Shown here in pieces: positions 7,443-15,380 of a DNA stretch of 31,729 bases. The number at the start of each line of letters is the position of its first letter. The stretch's first letter is position 1. The notes under the pieces were generated by a model. The model saw only the letters and a list, made by a program, of their open reading frames with translations. It did no database searches and had not been told where the DNA came from. The position numbers were made by a program, and so were the translations under genes. Origin of the DNA: an uncultured Clostridia bacterium (GTDB lineage: Bacteria > Bacillota > Clostridia > TANB77 > CAG-508); NCBI GenBank assembly GCA_947632745.1, contig CANRQH010000004.1:1-31729 (forward strand). Reading direction: 5' to 3'.

Positions 7443-7704
7443 TCAAACATTAAAAATATCAAGTAAATCAAACCCTAATAGCGTTGCTGGGGCAATTGCA
7501 GGGTTAATAAAAGAAGAAGGAAAGGCAGAAATGCAAGCAATAGGTGCGGGAGCAATAAACCAAGCAATGAAAGCAATAGCAATTGCAAGAGGATTTGTAG
7601 CACCAACTGGAATTGATCTAGTGTGCAAACCAGGATTTTGCACAGTTACAGTTGAGAACGAGGACAAAACAGGAATGAAATTTATAATTAAGGAGGAAAA
7701 ATAA
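7435..7704 (+). CDS. spoVS: SpoVS family protein (Alba-like fold)
   Basis: The 89-residue protein is a near full-length match to stage V sporulation protein S. It shows the family stretches SSKSNPNSVAGAIAGLI (about 9-25), then QAIGAGAINQAMKAIAIARG and VAPTGIDLVCKPGF. SpoVS is small, has an Alba-like nucleic-acid-binding fold, and influences sporulation septum and coat formation in Bacillus. Here it sits between the SbcC-like ATPase and recT, so in this phage it may be used for DNA binding during replication or recombination, or for acting on host sporulation. Family assignment is firm; the phage role is inferred. Confidence 0.9.
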   Translation: MNNQTLKISSKSNPNSVAGAIAGLIKEEGKAEMQAIGAGAINQAMKAIAIARGFVAPTGIDLVCKPGFCTVTVENEDKTGMKFIIKEEK

Positions 7705-7706
7705 TT

Positions 7707-8621
7707 ATGAGTAATGAGTTAGTAAAAAAAGAAGAAAAGCAAATTGCGGTAAGAGAAGAAAGGAATATTACAGATAATGTATTAAATAAAATACATCAAT
7801 TTCAAAGTAATGGGCAAATATACTTTCCAGATAATTATAGTCCGGAAAATGCATTAAAAAGTGCATGGTTAAAATTACAAGAAGTTAAAGATAAAGATAA
7901 TAAATTAGCATTAGAAACTTGCACACAAGCAAGTATTGCAAATGCACTATTAAATATGGTTATACAGGGATTAAACCCTATGAAAAATCAATGTTACTTT
8001 ATACCATACGGAAAACAACTAACATTAATGAGATCATATTTTGGATCCATAGCAGTTGCTAAACAATTTGGGGAAATTAAGGATATAACAGCAGAAGTAA
8101 TATATGAAGGCGACAAGGTAGAAACAGAAATAAAAAGAGGAAAAACTATTATAATTTCACATTCGAGAAGTTTTGAAAATATAAACAAAGCTAAAATAAA
8201 TGGAGCTTATGCGACTATTTTATATAACGACAATACAGAAGAAAGTTTAATAATGACGATGGAGCAGATTAGAACTTCTTGGAAAAAATCAAAATTAAAT
8301 CCAGATGGTAAAGATAGCACACATTCACAATTTACAGAAGATATGAGTAAAAGAACAGTTATTAATAAAATTTGTAAGTATTATATAAATACCAAGGATG
8401 ATAGCAACTTAAATATGATAAAACAGGCATTTGAAACATCAGATGAAGAAATGAAAGAGGCAGAAGTAGCCTATGAAATAGAAGAAAATGCAAATAAGGA
8501 ACTAATTGATATTGATGACACTAATGTAAGCTCCGCTGAAGAAACAGTAGAAAGTGATAATTCTGCATCTGAAGAAGAATCACAAAATACGGAAGCTGCA
8601 AACGAAAGGCCAGAATTTTAA
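7707..8621 (+). CDS. recT: RecT single-strand annealing protein
   Basis: The 304-residue protein matches the RecT family. It has an N-terminal helical region, LALETCTQASIANALLNMV with QGLNPMKNQCYFIPYGKQL (about 70-111), then LMRSYFGSIAVAK, and an acidic disordered tail (about 255-304) rich in Glu and Asn. It anneals complementary single strands in phage recombination. It sits downstream of the SbcC-like ATPase and overlaps the metallo-hydrolase gene by 1 bp. No dedicated RecE exonuclease is seen in the window. Confidence 0.92.
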   Translation: MSNELVKKEEKQIAVREERNITDNVLNKIHQFQSNGQIYFPDNYSPENALKSAWLKLQEVKDKDNKLALETCTQASIANALLNMVIQGLNPMKNQCYFIPYGKQLTLMRSYFGSIAVAKQFGEIKDITAEVIYEGDKVETEIKRGKTIIISHSRSFENINKAKINGAYATILYNDNTEESLIMTMEQIRTSWKKSKLNPDGKDSTHSQFTEDMSKRTVINKICKYYINTKDDSNLNMIKQAFETSDEEMKEAEVAYEIEENANKELIDIDDTNVSSAEETVESDNSASEEESQNTEAANERPEF

Positions 8622-9364
8622 TGAAGCTAAAAGTATTAGGTAGCAGTTCTAGTGGAAATTGCTACCTAATAGAAACAGCTAAAAAAGACAAGTTGATATT
8701 AGATGCAGGTATTAACTTCAAAGATGTTCAAAAAGAATTAAATTTTAATTTTGATGGAATACAAGGTGTTTTAGTCACTCACGAACACATGGACCATTTG
8801 AAATATGCGGCCAATTTTGCATTGTATGGAATAAATATATATTCATCTGCAGGTACTTTCCAAAAATTAAATTTAACTGGCCACAGATTCAAAGTTATAA
8901 AAGCACTAGAGCAATTTACAATCGGAAATTTTACAATATTGCCTTTTGACACACAACACGATGCTGCAGAGCCGCTGGGATTTTTAATACAATACAGGCC
9001 AACAGGAGAAAAATTGCTTTATGCTACAGATACATATTACATAAAATATAAATTTAACAAATTAAATTATTTACTAATAGAATGCAACTATAATATTGAA
9101 ATTGCAAAAGAAAATGAAAAAGATGGAGTAATAAATAAAACAAGGTATAGTAGGTTATTGGAGAGTCATTTTAGTTTAGAAAATGTAGTAAAGTTTTTGA
9201 AATCTAATGATTTGAAATATACAAAAAATATCATATTATGCCACTTGTCAGACACTAATTCAAATCAAGATATTATGAAAAGCACAGTATATGAGCAAAC
9301 CGGAATACCAACTACAATTGCACAACCAGGACTAAACATCGAGTTGAATTTATATCCATTTTAA
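8621..9364 (+). CDS. Metallo-beta-lactamase-fold hydrolase
   Basis: The 247-residue protein starts with LGSSSSGNCYLI and LDAG and carries the metal-binding THEHMDH motif (about 52-58). Further His/Asp residues follow (FDTQHDA, YATDT, ILCHLSD). It resembles the YycJ/WalJ and phage MBL proteins found beside recT in many Firmicute phages, where a nuclease role is often proposed. The start overlaps the recT stop (TAATGA), so the two are coupled. Confidence 0.85.
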   Translation: MKLKVLGSSSSGNCYLIETAKKDKLILDAGINFKDVQKELNFNFDGIQGVLVTHEHMDHLKYAANFALYGINIYSSAGTFQKLNLTGHRFKVIKALEQFTIGNFTILPFDTQHDAAEPLGFLIQYRPTGEKLLYATDTYYIKYKFNKLNYLLIECNYNIEIAKENEKDGVINKTRYSRLLESHFSLENVVKFLKSNDLKYTKNIILCHLSDTNSNQDIMKSTVYEQTGIPTTIAQPGLNIELNLYPF

Positions 9365-9376
9365 TGGAGGAAAGTT

Positions 9377-9553
9377 ATGAGCGATAATAGGTGTAAATTA
9401 TGTGGTAGAAAATTAAAGAATTGGCAAAGCATTCAAAGGGGACTAGGCCCGGTATGTGAAAGGAAATACTTAGAAGATATATACAGCAACCAGCAAATTA
9501 CATTTGAAGATATTAATCAAAAGAAAGGAGAGGTAATAAGTAATGGCAGCTAA
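9377..9553 (+). CDS. DUF6011-like zinc mini-protein
   Basis: A 58-residue protein with CKLCGRKL at 6-13, then the SIQRGLGPVCERKY block that defines the DUF6011 group of small phage proteins. Three Cys and a GR motif suggest a zinc site. GGAGG precedes the ATG at 9377, and the end overlaps the replication gene by 11 bp. The function is unknown. Confidence 0.7.
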   Translation: MSDNRCKLCGRKLKNWQSIQRGLGPVCERKYLEDIYSNQQITFEDINQKKGEVISNGS

Positions 9554-10463
9554 AAAAGATGTTTATTATTTTAGTCACGATGCAAATGCGTTGTCGGATC
9601 CAAAAATATTAGCAATGAGATGTGATTATGGCTTCGAGAGTTACGGACTTTATTGGGCTATTATAGAAATGTTACGAAATGAATCAACATTCAAATTGCC
9701 TCTCCATAAAAATACATACAGGGCCATAAAAATGCAAACCGGAACAACTATTGATGTAGAAAAGTATCTAAATGACTGTATAAATGAATATAGAGACGAT
9801 GAAAGCGGAAACGGATTATTTAATAGTGATGGAAAAATGTTCTGGTCGGCAAGCCTGTTGAGAAGATTAAAAAAATATGAAGAGATAAAAGAAAAAAGAA
9901 GTAAGGCTGCAAATGCAAGATGGAACAAAGAAAATAAATCAAAAAAAAATGCAACGAAATGCAAAAGCATTAAAGGTGTATGCAAAAGTAATGCAAATGC
10001 ATACAGAAGCAATGCAAAAATAAAAAAACTATATGCAAAAAAATGCAAATTAAATCAAATCAAATTAAATAAAATAAAATTAAAAGAAATAAAATCAATC
10101 TATCCTTCTAATCCCGCACCAAAAGGAAATACAGGCATATCAAATGTTATGGATAAGATGGACGAGATTGGATTTGAGAGAATTTTATCTAATTGTGATT
10201 TACATATTCTCTCTCCTGGATTAGCAGTTGAAATAATTGAAATATTAAAAGAATTATATATGAATCCAGAAACTAGAGAAAAAATAGAAATTGCTAACAC
10301 TAAACATATTATGTATGCATTAAGGAATTATGCAATAGCAAATACAAAAGGAGTAATTAAAAAGCCAAAGCAATACTTCAAACAATGTATGATATCAGCT
10401 TTGGAACAAACAGAATTAAGTACGCAATATGATGTAGATACAATATACGAAATGGGGGAATAG
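9543..10463 (+). CDS. Replisome organizer / Lin1244-type replication protein
   Basis: A 306-residue protein. Residues 5-100 (YYFSHDANALSDPKILAMR, then YGLYWAIIEML) match the Lin1244/Lin1753 (DUF4373) N-terminal domain of phage replication initiators. A Lys/Asn-rich low-complexity linker (about 118-185) is encoded by the ATGCAA iteron array. A C-terminal helical domain follows (about 205-300) with KHIMYALRNYAIANTKGVIKKP, a helicase-loader-like pattern. It probably opens the phage origin inside its own gene. No separate DnaC-like loader is seen. Confidence 0.8.
   Translation: MAAKKDVYYFSHDANALSDPKILAMRCDYGFESYGLYWAIIEMLRNESTFKLPLHKNTYRAIKMQTGTTIDVEKYLNDCINEYRDDESGNGLFNSDGKMFWSASLLRRLKKYEEIKEKRSKAANARWNKENKSKKNATKCKSIKGVCKSNANAYRSNAKIKKLYAKKCKLNQIKLNKIKLKEIKSIYPSNPAPKGNTGISNVMDKMDEIGFERILSNCDLHILSPGLAVEIIEILKELYMNPETREKIEIANTKHIMYALRNYAIANTKGVIKKPKQYFKQCMISALEQTELSTQYDVDTIYEMGE
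9913..10100 (+). repeat. ATGCAA iterons and AT-rich tract, candidate replication origin
   Basis: Eight copies of ATGCAA (starting at 9913, 9949, 9959, 9980, 9991, 10012, 10033, 10043) lie inside the replication gene. About 50 bases of almost pure A/T follow (10046-10100, with repeats of AAATCAAATC and AAATAAAAT). Iterons next to an easily melted tract inside the initiator gene match the lambda O arrangement. The repeats also encode a low-complexity linker, so codon bias could contribute. Confidence 0.55.
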
Positions 10464-10465
10464 AT

Positions 10466-10642
10466 ATGCCACAAGTAGAAGAAAAAGACCTTATAAGTAG
10501 AAGATTAAAAACCTGCGAAAATTGTGAATGGTGTATTCCTGTATGCGAGTTTCCAAGATGTTTACTAAATAAAGAACAAAAAGGATTATTTGAAACTTGC
10601 CAATATTTCAAGTGGAGAACAGGAAACCATATAAGTATGTAG
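10466..10642 (+). CDS. Cys-rich mini-protein
   Basis: A 58-residue protein with seven Cys in the pattern CENCEWC...C...C, plus a late C in FETCQYF, probably a zinc-binding phage protein. It starts 3 nt after the replication gene stop, and the next gene's AAGGAG overlaps its end. No named family is recognised. Confidence 0.6.
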   Translation: MPQVEEKDLISRRLKTCENCEWCIPVCEFPRCLLNKEQKGLFETCQYFKWRTGNHISM

Positions 10643-10656
10643 GAAGGAGAGTAATT

Positions 10657-11091
10657 ATGGCATTAAAGAACTATACAACAACTATAAAAGTAGAAAAGAC
10701 AATAGGAGAAATACAGCAAATACTCGCAAAACATAAAGCAAGAGCAATTTTGACAGAGTATGATGAAAATGGAAAAGTTGCAGCACTAAGTTTCAAAATA
10801 GATACAGCCCAAGGAATGCTAGGAATAAGGTTACCTGCAAAGCAAGAGAATGTATTAAGAGTATTACAAATTCAAAGAAGAAATAATAGTGCAATAAAAG
10901 CAACAATAGAACAGGCCGAGAGGACCGCATGGAGAAACATAAAAGACTGGGTAGATGCTCAAATGGCACTTATAGATACTGAAATGGTACAAATTGACGA
11001 AGTATTTCTACCATATATATTAAATAATAAGGGGCAAACATTATATGAAGCCTTTAAGGATAACAATCATCTAATGTTAGGAGAAAAGTAA
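10657..11091 (+). CDS. Conserved phage protein of unknown function
   Basis: A 144-residue protein: MALKNYTTTIKVEKTIGEIQQILAKHKA, then an alternating beta region (AALSFKIDTAQGMLGIRLP) and a helix-rich end with AERTAWRNIKDWVDAQMALI. This type of protein is common in Clostridia phage early regions, though I cannot name a function. AAGGAGAG precedes the ATG at 10657. Confidence 0.65.
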   Translation: MALKNYTTTIKVEKTIGEIQQILAKHKARAILTEYDENGKVAALSFKIDTAQGMLGIRLPAKQENVLRVLQIQRRNNSAIKATIEQAERTAWRNIKDWVDAQMALIDTEMVQIDEVFLPYILNNKGQTLYEAFKDNNHLMLGEK

Positions 11092-11173
11092 ACATAAAAC
11101 AATGATGCTACATTAAGAATTTTGGAAACAAACACAACCTTGAAAAAATATTCAAAAGAAAGGCGGGAATTTT

Positions 11174-11602
11174 ATGCAGATTGACAATATGGAAGATACA
11201 CTAGAACTACTAAATAATATAAATTATTTTTTTAGAAATATAGATGAAGTTGATAAAAAATTACAATTAGATTTATATAACAAGGAAGGCGAAAGAGATG
11301 ATTTACTACATGAAATAGAATTGAGTAAATTAAGCATTGGGGAACGCAGCAGAATATACTCGCATCTTGAAAAAGTATTAAAAGAACGCAGAACTCTAAA
11401 AAATAAATTAGAATTAATAAGTACATTAAAACCATATACAAACAGGTACATAATGAAAGGAATATTTGCGGAAACCGATACAGTTATAAAGAATATTCAA
11501 ACATTAAAAAGTAACCAAGAAAATAGGCAATATACACCACGAATATTACAGGATCTAAAATGTGCCAAAAAAAAGAAGGAGGAAAATAAAAATGATAAAT
11601 AA
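11174..11602 (+). CDS. Helical hypothetical protein
   Basis: A 142-residue, charge-rich, largely helical protein (IELSKLSIGERSRIYSHLEKVLKER), preceded by GGCGGG. The 80-bp gap before it holds no clear element. LSIGERSRIYSHLEKVLKERRTLKNKLE resembles small phage proteins that end with a long helix. No function can be given. Confidence 0.55.
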   Translation: MQIDNMEDTLELLNNINYFFRNIDEVDKKLQLDLYNKEGERDDLLHEIELSKLSIGERSRIYSHLEKVLKERRTLKNKLELISTLKPYTNRYIMKGIFAETDTVIKNIQTLKSNQENRQYTPRILQDLKCAKKKKEENKNDK

Positions 11603-11894
11603 TATGGATTTTAGACAAATTCAAGAAATGCAAAAGATTAATAGACTTAAAGAAAATAATGAATGTTTAGTATGCGAAATAGTTATTCCTAAAGAATTAA
11701 AACAATCACCAGCATCAATATTACATGGAACTACTGGAGATATTGAAATGGCTTTGATGATACAGTATTTGGAAGGAACAATTGAATCTATAAAACAGAA
11801 CTTTCCAGAGGTAAAACAAATCTTGCCATTATTAAAAAAACATGGATCAGTAAAAGAAGCATATAAAAGTATTGAAACAAATCGAGGTGATTAA
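11592..11894 (+). CDS. Hypothetical protein
   Basis: A 100-residue protein from the ATG at 11592, chosen because AAGGAGG lies just upstream. It overlaps the preceding gene by 11 bp. The C-terminal half has FPEVKQILPLLKKHGSVKEAYK. No family is recognised. Confidence 0.55.
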   Translation: MINNMDFRQIQEMQKINRLKENNECLVCEIVIPKELKQSPASILHGTTGDIEMALMIQYLEGTIESIKQNFPEVKQILPLLKKHGSVKEAYKSIETNRGD

Positions 11895-11895
11895 A

Positions 11896-12033
11896 ATGAA
11901 ATATCAAATAAAAACGACACTAAAAAAAGCATGGAAACAACTAAAAGAAATTGAAAAAATATTTGGAACAGGTAAAGTAAAGTACATAAAAGATATTTTG
12001 TATAAAATGGAAGAGGAACAAAACAATGAATAA
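11896..12033 (+). CDS. 45-residue basic hypothetical protein
   Basis: It starts 1 nt after the upstream stop, with AGGTGA before it, and ends 8 bp inside the DUF1064 gene (ATGAATAA overlap). Sequence is Lys-rich and probably helical (MKYQIKTTLKKAWKQLKEI). The function is unknown. Packing supports reality. Confidence 0.5.
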   Translation: MKYQIKTTLKKAWKQLKEIEKIFGTGKVKYIKDILYKMEEEQNNE

Positions 12034-12388
12034 TCAAGAACATTGGAGTATTGAGCAATACAGGGAATATCAGAAAAAAGGAAATAAAAAAAGTAAATAT
12101 GGAGCAGTAAAGACTTCTGTAGATGGACAAACATTTGATAGCAAAAAAGAAGCGGACTATTATTGCGAATTAAAACTAAGGCTGCAAAGCGGAGACATCA
12201 AAGGTTTTTGTTTGCAGCCTACATTTATATTAGCACCTGGACTAAAGTACAAAGCAGATTTCATTGTAATCGACAATGAAGGGAAAGCAGAAATTATAGA
12301 CACAAAAGGTTTTAGAACAAAAGAATATATTGCAAAAAAGAAAGTATTTGAAGATAAATTCAAAGGACTAAAAATAAAGGAGGAGTGA
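12026..12388 (+). CDS. DUF1064 family putative nuclease
   Basis: A 120-residue protein with the DUF1064 signature: KYGAVKTSVDGQTFDSKKEADYY (about 25-47), then LQPTFIL, YKADFIVID and EIIDTKG (about 92-98). The pattern of Glu, Asp-Phe and Asp-x-Lys residues fits a PD-(D/E)xK endonuclease-like fold. The family is found in phage replication modules and has been proposed to process recombination junctions. The exact substrate is not known. Confidence 0.8.
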   Translation: MNNQEHWSIEQYREYQKKGNKKSKYGAVKTSVDGQTFDSKKEADYYCELKLRLQSGDIKGFCLQPTFILAPGLKYKADFIVIDNEGKAEIIDTKGFRTKEYIAKKKVFEDKFKGLKIKEE

Positions 12389-12392
12389 AAAA

Positions 12393-12638
12393 TTGGGAAC
12401 TAAAAATAAATTAGTAGATTTAAATAATCACTTATTTGAAGAGTTAGAAAGACTTAACGATGATGGACTAAAAGGTGATGCATTGCAGGAAGAAAGAGAG
12501 AGAGCAAAGGCTATGGCTAGTATTGCACAAACAATAATAAATAATGGAGAACTAGCATTAAAAGCACAAAAGCATTTTGATGAATACGGGAAGTCTGAAA
12601 AAATACCAGATATATTGCAAATAGGGGATGGAAAATAA
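12393..12638 (+). CDS. Conserved small phage protein
   Basis: An 81-residue protein starting with TTG at 12393, supported by AAGGAGGAG upstream. It has LFEELERLNDDGLKGDAL and ERAKAMASIAQTIINNGELALKAQKH, a pattern common to a widespread phage protein of unknown function in recombination regions. Its stop overlaps the HNH gene start by 1 bp. Confidence 0.65.
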   Translation: MGTKNKLVDLNNHLFEELERLNDDGLKGDALQEERERAKAMASIAQTIINNGELALKAQKHFDEYGKSEKIPDILQIGDGK

Positions 12639-13222
12639 TGCACAAGTTTACTGAAGAACAAATTAACTATATTAAAGAAATTGCAAATGGAAAATACGCA
12701 GCAGAAATAACCGAGTTAGTAAATAAAAAGTTCAATTTGAAATTAAAAGTAAGTCAAATAGAAACTTGTAAAAGAAATCATCATATTAGAAGTGGAATAG
12801 ACAGCCGATTTCCAAAAGGGCATATACCTGCTAATAAAGGAAAAAAAGGAATGAGTCCGGAACAATATGAAAAATGTAAACCTACTATGTTCAAAAAAGG
12901 ACAAGTACCACAGAATCATAAACCTGTTGGAAGCGAAAGAATAGATCGAGATGGATATGTTTTAGTAAAAGTAGCAGAGCCAAATAAGTGGAAATTAAAG
13001 CATAGAATTTTATGGGAACAGGCCAACGGACCTATTCCCGAAAAACATAGATTAGTATTTGCAGATGGAAATAGGCAAAATATATGTTTAGAGAATTTAA
13101 TACTTGTATCTTATGCTGAATCGTTAATAATGAGCCGCAGGAACTTATTTAAGGAAAATGCTGAACATACAAAAGTAGGAGCAAACATAGCAAAATTACT
13201 AAACAAAGCAAAGGCAAGGTAA
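12638..13222 (+). CDS. HNH endonuclease
   Basis: A 194-residue protein. Residues 1-50 look like an N-terminal helix-turn-helix (YAAEITELVNKKFNLKLKVS). Residues about 62-90 are a Lys/Gly-rich basic linker (GHIPANKGKKGMS). The HNH-3-type core follows (about 112-160): GYVLVKV, KHRILWEQANGPIPEKH, FADGNRQNICLENL. It could be a homing-type nuclease or a phage DNA-processing enzyme. It overlaps the preceding gene, which argues for an integrated operon member rather than a recent insertion. Confidence 0.85.
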   Translation: MHKFTEEQINYIKEIANGKYAAEITELVNKKFNLKLKVSQIETCKRNHHIRSGIDSRFPKGHIPANKGKKGMSPEQYEKCKPTMFKKGQVPQNHKPVGSERIDRDGYVLVKVAEPNKWKLKHRILWEQANGPIPEKHRLVFADGNRQNICLENLILVSYAESLIMSRRNLFKENAEHTKVGANIAKLLNKAKAR

Positions 13223-13233
13223 AAGAAATAAAT

Positions 13234-13419
13234 ATGAAAAGTAAAGATTATGAACAACTATATTATGATGCACTATATGAGAATAGACAACTAAAAAACA
13301 AAATAAAAGAATTAGAAAACGAAATCCAGGACTTAAATATCTGCAGAACAAAAAGAAATATTGATTTACAAAAATATATATTGCTGCAGGTAGAAAGGAG
13401 AAAAAATGGCAAAAAGTAA
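13234..13419 (+). CDS. Small coiled-coil protein
   Basis: A 61-residue, charged coiled-coil protein (ENRQLKNKIKELENEIQDL). Its end overlaps the next gene by 14 bp. No function is recognised. Confidence 0.5.
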   Translation: MKSKDYEQLYYDALYENRQLKNKIKELENEIQDLNICRTKRNIDLQKYILLQVERRKNGKK

Positions 13420-13564
13420 TACTTGCGAACAATGTATAAATTGCGAATATTTAGAGCATGGAGATATGGCTTGCGAGCAAAAAGATGATGTTCTAGTTTA
13501 TGAAAATTTTATTCCGACAAAAGATTATATGTGGTGTAAAAATAAAAAGTTTGAAGAAAGGTAG
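13406..13564 (+). CDS. Cys-rich 52-residue protein
   Basis: ATG at 13406 follows AAAGGAG. CEQCINC at 7-13, then C at 23 and WC near 43-44, form a plausible zinc site, much like the other mini-proteins at 10466 and 15381. The function is unknown. Confidence 0.55.
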   Translation: MAKSNTCEQCINCEYLEHGDMACEQKDDVLVYENFIPTKDYMWCKNKKFEER

Positions 13565-13572
13565 TGATACAA

Positions 13573-13842
13573 ATGAAAATGAAAATTTACGATAAAGAAA
13601 TGTATAAAAGAAATGAAACTATAAAAGATGCGATTCTTGTATTATTTATATTTTTAGTAGGTTATGCAGTAGGCTGCTTGGCCATAAATGAGGATCTAAA
13701 AATACAAAACCAGGAAAAGCAAGAACATATTGTAGAACTTGAAAACATAGTAGAGCAGCAAGAAGTAAAAATAAATGAACAATACATAGAGTTAGATTCA
13801 CTAAGAGAAAGTGTTTATATGCTTCAAATGTATGGAAAGTAG
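13573..13842 (+). CDS. Membrane-anchored coiled-coil protein
   Basis: The protein is about 89 residues. A hydrophobic segment at about 20-40 (ILVLFIFLVGYAVGCLAI) is followed by a coiled coil (IVELENIVEQQEVKINEQYIELDSL). The ATG at 13573 is preferred; a GTG at 13564 would sit too close to the AAAGG. It is probably a bitopic inner-membrane protein; the role is unknown. Confidence 0.55.
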   Translation: MKMKIYDKEMYKRNETIKDAILVLFIFLVGYAVGCLAINEDLKIQNQEKQEHIVELENIVEQQEVKINEQYIELDSLRESVYMLQMYGK

Positions 13843-13851
13843 GTGTTACAA

Positions 13852-13953
13852 ATGTTTAATTTTTTATTTGGTTTTATTGTAGGAATTTTAATAGGAACAA
13901 TAGTAGGAACTGGGCTTATGTGTATATTACAGGTAATAAAGGAGGATGATTAA
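13852..13953 (+). CDS. DUF3789-like 33-residue membrane peptide
   Basis: MFNFLFGFIVGILIGTIVG followed by a second hydrophobic stretch and an acidic end (KEDD) is typical of DUF3789 single-helix phage peptides, with a G-x-x-x-G-rich membrane segment. It carries the GGAGG of the next gene. The function is unknown. Confidence 0.6.
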   Translation: MFNFLFGFIVGILIGTIVGTGLMCILQVIKEDD

Positions 13954-13955
13954 CG

Positions 13956-14153
13956 ATGGCATCATTAGAAATAAGTGGAGAGAAAACAGGAATAATATTT
14001 AGTTTTAGAGGTAAAGGACAAATGCCTTTATTTATGATAATAAAAGAATATTTTGATAAAAATGGAGAAGTTGAATTTGCAAAAGTATTATTTGAAATAG
14101 AAGGAAGAAAGTGTAAAAAAGAAATAAGAAAAATAGAAAGAGGTGAGAGTTAG
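13956..14153 (+). CDS. Hypothetical protein
   Basis: A 65-residue protein with GGAGG upstream, inside the preceding small gene. A beta-rich beginning (LEISGEKTGIIFSFRG) is followed by a charged helical end. No family is recognised. Confidence 0.5.
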   Translation: MASLEISGEKTGIIFSFRGKGQMPLFMIIKEYFDKNGEVEFAKVLFEIEGRKCKKEIRKIERGES

Positions 14154-14154
14154 A

Positions 14155-14568
14155 ATGCCAACTGAAGATATTAAACAAGAATTAGGAAATGTATTTATTA
14201 AAAATGCAGATGGAGAAATACAAGAACTAAAAGGTGTTACAAATTTAGAAGCAAAAGTTGAAAATAATGACGATGCCCTGGATGCTATGAAGTATGCAAC
14301 TGAAACTATGAAAGAAGGAACATTAAATATTACTATTTCAAGAGAATCGTCGATTAAAATGCAAAGAATGATAGGAATTAACAAAATATCTAGAAAAAGG
14401 TTTATTAAGCTGTTAATGGGATGCAGAATACAAAGAAATGATGCCACAAAATTTGCAGATATAGTTAGAAAAATGGAATTTGGTTATTGTCCACTTATGG
14501 CCCAAACAATACTAGAATATTGCATAAAGCAAATAGAGGAGGCGAAAAATGAAAACAGAAAGAACTAA
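14155..14568 (+). CDS. Hypothetical early protein
   Basis: A 137-residue protein from the ATG at 14155 (AGAGGTGAG upstream). The first part (about 1-65) is acidic, with DDALDAMKYATETMKEGTL. The second is basic and helical (RKRFIKLLMGCRIQRNDATKFADI). It overlaps the next gene by 20 bp. No family is recognised. Confidence 0.55.
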   Translation: MPTEDIKQELGNVFIKNADGEIQELKGVTNLEAKVENNDDALDAMKYATETMKEGTLNITISRESSIKMQRMIGINKISRKRFIKLLMGCRIQRNDATKFADIVRKMEFGYCPLMAQTILEYCIKQIEEAKNENRKN

Positions 14569-15055
14569 AAAATTAGAACAATTATTAGAAATGAAATTCG
14601 ATAAACGCAACGATTTTTATGTATTTGAATGCACGATCGGATGGTATGGTGGAGAAATTGTAGATTGTATTAAATATAATTGCCAAAGAGAAATAAGTTG
14701 CTATGAAATAAAACAATCAAAACAAGATTTTCATAGTAAAAATCATTTGACTTTTATTGGACATAAAAATTATTTTGTAATGCCTTATGAATTATATCAG
14801 CAAGTAGAAAAGGAAATTCCGGTTGGAATAGGTGTTTATGTGGCTATTGATAGATTAGAGCCAAAAGAAGAGGTAACCTACGATGGAGGTTTCAAACATA
14901 CTAAATACTGGACAGAACTCGTTGATGGACTAAAAGAATTATATTGCATAAGGCCTGCAAGAAGCAGGGATCTAAAAGCAGACAAGGAAGTTATTTTGTC
15001 ATCTATGTTAAGGAGTATGCAAAGGGATAGGGCGTATGCTCTACCACAAGAATAA
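14549..15055 (+). CDS. MmcB-like PD-(D/E)xK nuclease family protein (putative)
   Basis: A 168-residue protein. EIVDCIKYN followed by CYEIKQSKQDFHSKNH (about 51-67) matches the D...ExK-S-x-x-DF pattern of MmcB/VRR-related nuclease-fold proteins. A later IGVYVAIDRLEPK beta region and the C-terminal SMLRSMQRDRAY helix complete the layout. It probably takes part in phage DNA processing; the substrate is unknown. Confidence 0.65.
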   Translation: MKTERTKKLEQLLEMKFDKRNDFYVFECTIGWYGGEIVDCIKYNCQREISCYEIKQSKQDFHSKNHLTFIGHKNYFVMPYELYQQVEKEIPVGIGVYVAIDRLEPKEEVTYDGGFKHTKYWTELVDGLKELYCIRPARSRDLKADKEVILSSMLRSMQRDRAYALPQE

Positions 15056-15074
15056 AACTTGGAGGATTAGTAGT

Positions 15075-15377
15075 ATGAATAAAAAGGAAGAATTAAAAAA
15101 AGAATCTGAAGAAGAAAAAGCAAAAGCTCAAAATATTCAAAAGTTTTTAATGAGTGTGGCTAATAATATAAAAAATGCTTACCAAGAAAGAGAAAGAGAA
15201 TATTTTGACTTGCAGCTTACTATATCAGATAATGCAAAATACACAAATTGTATTACAAAAAACATGATGAAACTACCAATGGAAGCACAAATAGAAATAT
15301 TAAGAACACTAGCAAAAACAGGAGAAGTATCCAAAAAAATCTGTGAAAGATACGATCTTGATGTAGAGGAATGGTAA
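15075..15377 (+). CDS. Hypothetical protein
   Basis: A 100-residue charged protein, helical at the start (KKEELKKESEEEKAKAQNIQ), with a compact C-terminal part (LPMEAQIEILRTLAKTG). The ATG at 15075 is chosen because GGAGG lies about 10 nt upstream. No family is recognised. Confidence 0.5.
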   Translation: MNKKEELKKESEEEKAKAQNIQKFLMSVANNIKNAYQEREREYFDLQLTISDNAKYTNCITKNMMKLPMEAQIEILRTLAKTGEVSKKICERYDLDVEEW

Positions 15378-15380
15378 TAT

